Shown here piece by piece: positions 61,568 through 64,000 of a stretch of 64,000 nt of DNA; positions within the stretch are counted from its first letter, which is position 1, and each line of letters starts with the position of its first letter. Both the position numbers and the translations under genes were made by a program. The stretch spans positions 8,277,751 to 8,341,750 of the forward strand of contig NC_084810.1 in NCBI RefSeq assembly GCF_963583255.1. Direction: 5' to 3'. The notes under the pieces were generated by a model. It made no database searches and was not told the DNA's origin. It was given only the letters and a program-made list of their open reading frames with translations. This DNA comes from Pyrus communis. Lineage: Eukaryota > Streptophyta > Magnoliopsida > Rosales > Rosaceae.

Positions 61568-61774
61568 ATGCCATCAGCACAAGATCCGTTCTATGTTGTG
61601 AAAGAGGAGATTCAAGAATCTGTAAGTTGTCAAATTACTTAAGTCATTTAGAAGCTCCCGGAATGATGTATAATTTATATGTTTCATTTTATACATATTA
61701 TCCAGTTCAAAGCCCCCCTTTAGTAGACTCTTATACTTTCTTTGGAGTATTACTTTCCGCTCTTGACACACACA

Positions 61775-61839
<65 letters not shown>

Positions 61840-64000
61840 AAACCCAGATGCCTCAACACACTGTCATCCACATCTTCCAATTTTTCACTGACAGATGATT
61901 TTGGTATTGAGTATATGTGCAGAATTTTTTTTTTTCCGTGCATTATGTTTGAGAGTAGGAATTAATCCGGACTATGACATTTCCTTCTTGAATAGATTGA
62001 TAAGTTGCAGTCTTCTTTTCACCAATGGGAGCGTATTTCGTCTGATAATGGAGAGCAAGCACATCTCACAAAGGAGCTGCTTGCTTCTTGTGGTAGCATT
62101 GAATGGCAGGTGCGTTAATACGACCACATTTGATTTAATTCTATCTGTGTTTCTCTATTATAAATGGATCATAGGTGGTTGTCAGTGCTGTGATGCAGGA
62201 GTTGGCATATAACCAAAATATGGGACTTTTAGTGGCACATTGGTGATCACACGGATGTCTGAATGAAACAATAGAAATAGCTGGTAACACATAACAATTT
62301 CAGTGGTATTTGTTGAATATTCATGAACATATCAATAACGACTAAAATTTTCTTCTCAATGTGAGTGGCCTGTCATAGAAACTGTGATTAGTTAAACAAG
62401 AGAGTTGATTCTTTACTTCTTGGAAATAGGCTGGCTTAAGACCATTTAAATTGGGTTTGTCAGCAGGACAATTTCTCAAAATAATTAAAGAAATGGAGTA
62501 CTGTATTCAATTTATCTTTTTAAGTATAGCTTATTATATGTCTTGGAAATAGGCTGGCTTAAGACCATTTAAATTGGGTTTGTTAGCAAGACAATTTCTC
62601 AAAATAATTAAAGAAATGGAATACTGCATTCAATTTAACTTTTTAAGTATAGCTTATTATATGTCCATAGCTCAAATGAAAATATCTGTTATTGTAGCAA
62701 ATTTCCCTTGACCTCAGACATGTACAGCATTGAGATTTTTTGTGGTATTAAGCCCAAGAATTGGTTATGTGTTACTTCGTCAGCAAGACTGCACAAATAC
62801 TCATCTAAAAAGAAAAACGGAAAATATAGAAGATGAACCCATGTGACCAACTAATGGTTATTTACTGTATCCATCCATTAACCACTCTGTTAACCAAATA
62901 TGTTAAAATAAAAATCATTCCCACAGTTGGTGCACAAAGGCATGAAACATCCAATGTATGCTTTTATTTTTTTTATGTGCTAAATATTGGGTTTAGGGCC
63001 GAAGTGGTAGAGGAAGACCTAGGAAGACTTTGGAAGGGACTCTAAGAAAAGACTTAGAGTACTTTTGGATCAAACAGAAGATGTGGCACAGAACTGAGCG
63101 TAATGGCATTCTAGGATTCATACAGCCGACCCCACTTAGTGGGAAAAGGCTTTGTTGTTGTTTTGTGCTAAATATTGAGGACTAAATGACTAAAGATAGT
63201 TTCTACACTGTAGTAGAAGCATTATATCCATACTGGTTAGTGGTGTGCGCTAAATTAACTTTACATGTCATATACTTGATGCATCAAAGATTGGTTTAGC
63301 AAATCTTTAAGTTTCCTTCAAATTTTCATATTTTAAAAAAACGAGGGAAATCTTATTGGCACTCCAAAAATTTCATTGTGCACTCCTTGCAAGTGTATTT
63401 TTCTTTTTAAATGTAGAAAGTTTGGAATGTTTTGGAGTGCTAATAACAATTCCCAAAAAAATATTTTTATTGATCTCTATACATCCATTGAAAACTCTGT
63501 AAATCCAATCCAATAATAGTTTTGTAGACCGACATTTTATCCTTGTCAGAGATAAGGTGACTTGGGGTGTAAAGTAATTTTCTTGTTTTTGTATTTTCAT
63601 TCCTTTCTTTTCGCGAACCTAATTAATTCAACTTCTGTTTGCAACTACTGAAAGCATTCTTTCTTGATAGGAAGGTAGATGAGTTGAACAAAGCAATTTC
63701 CGTGGCAGCTAGGGATCCTACATGGTATGGCATTGATGAAGTAGAACTTGAAAAACGAAGAAGATGGACAAGCACTGCTCGTGCCCAGGTATAATTGTAT
63801 CGTGTGTTAAGCTGTACTCTTTTGAACATTTTAGTGACTGAAGATCTCATATCTGGTAATTCTTGTTACCTGTGGTGTTGTCATAAGTCATAACAAACCT
63901 TGTCTTGATGACTTACAATTACATTACCCACATCTTTTACTAACGGCAGTCTGATTGTGGGGTTCTCACATTCTGAGTGTGGGGTTTTGTGACCAGAAAT
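61568..64000 (+). CDS. SYP61: Syntaxin SYP61, first three coding exons (cut by window end)
   Basis: Exons 61568-61621, 61996-62109 and 63675-63788, all GT-AG, encode the first 94 residues: MPSAQDPFYVVKEEIQES, then DKLQSSFHQWERISSDNGEQ, then VDELNKAISVAARDPTWYG and EKRRRWTSTARAQ. This is the N-terminal three-helix region (syntaxin-6 type) of plant SYP61, a Qc-SNARE of the trans-Golgi network that works in secretion and with SYP121 in aquaporin delivery. The SNARE helix and membrane anchor lie beyond the window. A leader exon likely ends at 60,682 (donor GTATGC) with the next exon starting at 61,542, so the 5' UTR also has an intron. The acceptor of exon 3 is AG at 63,673-63,674, not the AG four bases earlier, since only that keeps the frame. 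Confidence 0.93.
61766..61834. repeat. (CA)n(CT)n(CA)n compound microsatellite in SYP61 intron
   Basis: CA units, then about 16 CT units, then about 13 CA units. Open frames read through it on both strands are artefacts. Confidence 0.95.
62419..62664. repeat. 123-bp tandem duplication in SYP61 intron
   Basis: 62419-62541 and 62542-62664 are adjacent copies beginning CTTGGAAATAGGCTGGC and ending TTATTATATGT, with a handful of base differences and no length change. Confidence 0.92.
62990..63163 (+). mobile_element. 5'-truncated LINE (L1-type) with 14-bp duplication
   Basis: The 174 bp match the 3' end of a widespread plant LINE, including the last coding phrase (DPT then a stop, before GCTTTGTTGTTG) and a TTG-repeat tail. 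TGTGCTAAATATTG flanks both sides (62976-62989 and 63164-63177). This is a dead-on-arrival insertion in the second coding intron of SYP61. Confidence 0.88.
63345..63454. mobile_element. 110-bp MITE in SYP61 intron
   Basis: The ends GGGAAATCTTATTGGCACTCCAAAA (left, 63,345-63,370) and the mirror of TTTTGGAGTGCTAATAACAATTCCC (right) are about 25-bp inverted repeats. A-rich flanks prevent a sure target duplication. Confidence 0.75.

Noticed and set aside
61627..61965. 112-codon ORF in the SYP61 intron
   Set aside because: It runs through a CA/CT microsatellite and intron sequence, between two exons with good splice sites.

Overview
This is plant nuclear DNA, most likely Rosaceae and plausibly the apple/pear tribe. 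The basis is intron-bearing genes with GT-AG splice sites (eIF1/SUI1, SF3B5, SYP61, CDPK), a receptor-like protein of the HcrVf/EIX type, an endogenous caulimovirid of florendovirus style, plant Ty1/copia and Ty3/gypsy elements, and an insertion of organelle DNA. The species is inferred from remembered families; no search was possible.

Layout. 1-5.56 kb: 3' half of a broken Ty3/gypsy chromovirus and its ~2 kb LTR. 5.6-13.4 kb: a dump of insertions: a copia 5' fragment, a hAT-type element (7474-8234) carrying a nested MITE, an organelle-derived block (ndhF/ycf1 pieces plus trnW and trnP), a decayed endogenous pararetrovirus, and a scrap of host-like coding sequence. 13.4-17.9 kb: gene-poor, with several MITEs and an interrupted direct duplication. 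18.1-21.5 kb: a calcium-dependent protein kinase with eight coding exons whose exon 1 is damaged. 22.7-23.95 kb: intact eIF1 (minus). 26.0-28.2 kb: SF3B5 (plus), convergent with a four-exon gene for a 73-residue protein (28.7-29.2 kb, minus). 30.8-38.2 kb: a copia element with both LTRs, minus strand, ending about 170 bp before the start codon of an RNI/LRR-like gene (38.4-41.2 kb). 43.1-45.9 kb: an intact 947-residue LRR receptor-like protein (minus). 46.7-50.9 kb: five tandem ~820-860 bp units in alternating A-B-A-B-A order. 51.6-51.95 kb: a strictly 34-bp-period minisatellite. 52.3-60.0 kb: nested DNA transposons, LTR remnants and a decayed Tat-like gypsy element. 60.5 kb to the end: the first three coding exons of syntaxin SYP61, with a LINE scrap, a MITE and a tandem duplication in its second coding intron.

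The host genes are mostly housekeeping (translation initiation, splicing, trans-Golgi membrane fusion) plus signalling and defence genes (CDPK, LRR-RLP). They do not form one pathway. The window is most informative as a record of transposition: several insertions have target-site duplications readable in the sequence, and three nested insertions can be put in order. I found no convincing new multi-gene system. The most unusual structures are the dimeric higher-order tandem array, the mosaic organelle insertion, and the composite SINE-like insertion.
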